This document shows positions 62,210 to 64,000 of a stretch of DNA of 64,000 bases, piece after piece. The translations under genes and the position numbers were made by a program. Below the pieces are notes generated by a model. It was given only the letters and a program-made list of their open reading frames with translations. It searched no databases and was not told the DNA's origin. Each line of letters opens with the position of its first letter. Position 1 is the stretch's first letter. This DNA is from Clostridiales bacterium (lineage in GTDB: Bacteria; Bacillota; Clostridia; Saccharofermentanales; Saccharofermentanaceae): assembly GCA_017551625.1 (NCBI GenBank), contig JAFZLF010000038.1:1-64000 (forward strand). Direction: 5' to 3'.

Positions 62210-62248
62210 AAGGGGCCGTTCCCGATGGGGAGCGGCCTCTTTCTTTTG
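62210..62248 (+). terminator. Terminator after the DUF4230 gene
   Basis: A 14-bp stem with two G-U pairs (62210-62223 with 62228-62241) and a GATG loop. TTTCTTTT follows. Confidence 0.88.
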
Positions 62249-62257
62249 CCTGTTTTA

Positions 62258-62285
62258 TTGACTACTGAAGTGCTTGTGCTATAAT
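62258..62285 (+). promoter_or_regulatory. Promoter of the SLC13/ArsB-like permease
   Basis: TTGACT (62258-62263), a 16-nt spacer and a perfect TATAAT (62280-62285). The leader is about 28 nt. Confidence 0.8.
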
Positions 62286-62319
62286 AGCGCGGATATTCGA
62301 AGAGAAAGGAAAAGCGGCG

Positions 62320-63453
62320 GTGGAACAGTCCGGGGATTCGGTGCTGAAAAATTGTGTGGCGTTCTTTAAGAAGAACACGGTGATGTGTATCGCGGCGCTG
62401 CTGGCAGTGGCGACGTCTTTCTTCGTGCCGCTGGATAAGACGTATCTCGGGTATTTCGATCTTCGCACGCTGACGTGCCTGTTCCTGACGCTTCTGGTGA
62501 TATGTGCCCTCAAGGACATCCGCTTCTTCGGGATCGTGGCCCAGCGGATCGTCGTGACGACGGGGAATCTGCGGCTCCTGGCGATGGCTCTCGTGTATAT
62601 TACTTTTATCGGATCGATGCTGATCGCGAACGATATGGCGCTGATCACATTCCTGCCGCTCGGGTATTTCGCTCTCTCCGTTACGAAGAACGAGGACAAG
62701 ATGGCGTATATCTTTATCCTCCAGAATATCTCCGCGAATCTGGGCGGCATGCTGACCCCTTTCGGTAATCCACAGAACCTCTACCTGTATTCGTATTTCG
62801 CGATTCCGACGGGAGAATTCATGAAGATCATGTTCCCGCCGTTTCTTCTGGCGATCGCGATGCTGACGGGGATGTGCTTCCTGCTGCCTCGGACCGAACT
62901 GGTCATAAGAGACGACTCAGGGCAGAAACTCAATAGAAAAAGAGCCGCTCTGTATCTTACGCTCTTTGCTTTTTCGCTCCTGATCGTTTTCCGTCTGATC
63001 CCGTACTGGCTGGGACTTCTGCTGATCCCGGCGGTCATGGTCTTCGCGGATAGAAAAGCTTTCGGAGAGGTCGACTGGGGATTGCTTTCGACATTTGCGC
63101 TGTTCTTTATTTTCTCGGGGAATATGGCGAGGATCAACGAAGTTCAGGACTTCGTCGGAGGTCTTCTCGGGAAGAGCCCGCTTCTGGTAAGCATCGGATC
63201 CTGCCAGGTCATCAGTAATGTACCGTCGGCGATATTGCTCTCGAGATTCACGGATAACTACAGGGAGCTGCTGCTCGGCGTCAATATCGGCGGAACGGGG
63301 ACCCTGATCTCGTCACTGGCGAGTCTTATTACCTTCAGCCATTACCGGACGCTGCGTCCGGGGCACACGAAAAAGTATCTTCTGCTCTTCGCGCTGATGA
63401 ACCTGCTGTTCCTCGTGGTGATGGGGACGACGGCATGGTTCTTCTTCCGCTAA
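62320..63453 (+). CDS. Ion-transporter superfamily permease (ArsB/CitM/SLC13-like)
   Basis: 377 residues with about ten hydrophobic segments. The two half-repeats carry ANDMALITFLPLG with NLGGMLTPFGNPQNL, and CQVISNVPSAILLSRF with GGTGTLISSLASL, as in IT-superfamily hairpin motifs (NxxT/TPxGNP). It likely moves an anion, dicarboxylate or sodium/proton across the membrane. GTG 62320 has GAAAGGA upstream. The protein is shorter than typical members (about 430), but both repeats are present. Confidence 0.82.
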   Translation: MEQSGDSVLKNCVAFFKKNTVMCIAALLAVATSFFVPLDKTYLGYFDLRTLTCLFLTLLVICALKDIRFFGIVAQRIVVTTGNLRLLAMALVYITFIGSMLIANDMALITFLPLGYFALSVTKNEDKMAYIFILQNISANLGGMLTPFGNPQNLYLYSYFAIPTGEFMKIMFPPFLLAIAMLTGMCFLLPRTELVIRDDSGQKLNRKRAALYLTLFAFSLLIVFRLIPYWLGLLLIPAVMVFADRKAFGEVDWGLLSTFALFFIFSGNMARINEVQDFVGGLLGKSPLLVSIGSCQVISNVPSAILLSRFTDNYRELLLGVNIGGTGTLISSLASLITFSHYRTLRPGHTKKYLLLFALMNLLFLVVMGTTAWFFFR

Positions 63454-63483
63454 TCTGATAAAATAGCATCTGGAGGCATTCGT

Positions 63484-64000
63484 ATGAATAATCGTGTGAT
63501 TACAATCGGACGTGAATTCGGCTCGGGCGGGCATGAGATCGGCATGAAGCTTGCCGAGAGACTGGGCGTGCCTTTCTATGACAGTGAACTGATCACGCTG
63601 GCAGCCGAGCAGGGTGGGCTCGATGAAAACCTCATCAAGAGAAACGAAGAGGGCGCGCACAGGATCTCCGAGAAGGGGAGAAGCCGTATGCCTTTCTTCT
63701 CGCTCTCGTATACGCCGGACTTCTCGGACGCGATATACCTCCAGCAGTGCAAGGTCATCAAGGACCTGGCGGCCCAAGGCCCGTGCGTCATCGTCGGGCG
63801 CTGCGCCGACTTCGTACTGCGAAACGAGGGCAGTATCAACGTCTTTATCGCGGCGAGCATGCCATATAAGATCAAGAGAAAGCGTAAGGTCGCCGTCGAA
63901 AAGGCGGACTATACCGACGAACAGATGGCGAGATATATTAACGACATGAACGCCGCGCGCGCGAACTACTATAACCACTACACGAACGGGAAATGGGGCA
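63484..64000 (+). CDS. Cytidylate kinase-like protein, truncated by the window end
   Basis: 172 codons are visible from ATG 63484 (GGAGG upstream); the stop lies beyond the window. ITIGREFGSGGHEIGMKLAE is the variant P-loop of the cytidylate-kinase-like family (PF13189), followed by VPFYDSELI and GPCVIVGRCADFVLR and the lid region RARANYY-like text. These proteins are nucleotide-binding kinases of uncertain substrate, distinct from Cmk. A TAAAAT at about 63459 is a possible -10 box. Confidence 0.85.
   Translation, partial: MNNRVITIGREFGSGGHEIGMKLAERLGVPFYDSELITLAAEQGGLDENLIKRNEEGAHRISEKGRSRMPFFSLSYTPDFSDAIYLQQCKVIKDLAAQGPCVIVGRCADFVLRNEGSINVFIAASMPYKIKRKRKVAVEKADYTDEQMARYINDMNAARANYYNHYTNGKWG

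Overview
The window looks like chromosomal DNA of an anaerobic, Gram-positive clostridial bacterium (Clostridia, probably near the Oscillospiraceae or Lachnospiraceae; I cannot name a genus). The basis is strong Shine-Dalgarno sites, lipobox and signal peptides followed by Ser/Thr/Asp/Glu-rich linkers, a HemZ-type radical SAM enzyme, reverse rubrerythrin plus a flavodiiron protein for oxygen defence, type II pantothenate kinase, a CBS/DRTGG-containing manganese pyrophosphatase, and secreted GH43, GH16 and GH114-type glycosidases. No rRNA, tRNA or CRISPR array was seen.

Layout. 1-1.7 kb: the end of a disrupted repeat-type surface protein, preceded at the edge by a structured stretch that resembles the right end of an IS200/IS605 element. 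1.8-4.7 kb: sulfur assimilation (metY behind a long structured leader, then cysK). 4.9-9.6 kb: a purine permease and an FtsX-type ABC exporter. 9.6-12.7 kb, minus strand: pyrophosphatase and GH43. 12.9-26.7 kb: a long plus-strand run with a lipid-kinase-like gene, a hybrid histidine kinase, a GGDEF response regulator, serS, pssA, coaW, membrane enzymes and hemZ. 26.8-32 kb: PerR-like regulator, reverse rubrerythrin, a large Cys-rich membrane protein, flavodiiron protein and thioesterase. 32.2-38.7 kb: an AT-richer surface-protein island. It holds two paralogous secreted proteins, each broken by frameshifts and each followed by a gene for a tiny acidic peptide of one shared family. 38.7-49.7 kb: AraC regulator, GH16, Sel1 lipoprotein, GT-C-like membrane protein, GH114 lipoprotein, acetyltransferases and nadE. 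51-59.3 kb: an AraC-GGDEF fusion, a tandem array of hairpins, and an ABC-2 exporter with histidine kinase and NarL-type regulator that resembles the LnrJK/LnrLMN antibiotic-sensing module. 59.4-64 kb: a PIN-like protein with a histone-like tail, an XRE regulator divergent from a DUF4230 gene, an ion-transporter-superfamily permease and a cytidylate-kinase-like gene cut by the window edge.

The most promising undescribed signals are three. (1) A conserved RNA motif of about 43 nt sits inside terminator stems, with two full copies and one half copy (4651-4742, 41128-41215, 41216-41265); the enclosing stems differ in sequence but still pair. (2) A family of 32-40 residue acidic peptides is encoded directly behind the giant surface proteins. 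(3) A TA-dinucleotide tract lies exactly where one of these surface genes loses frame, as expected for a phase-variable switch.
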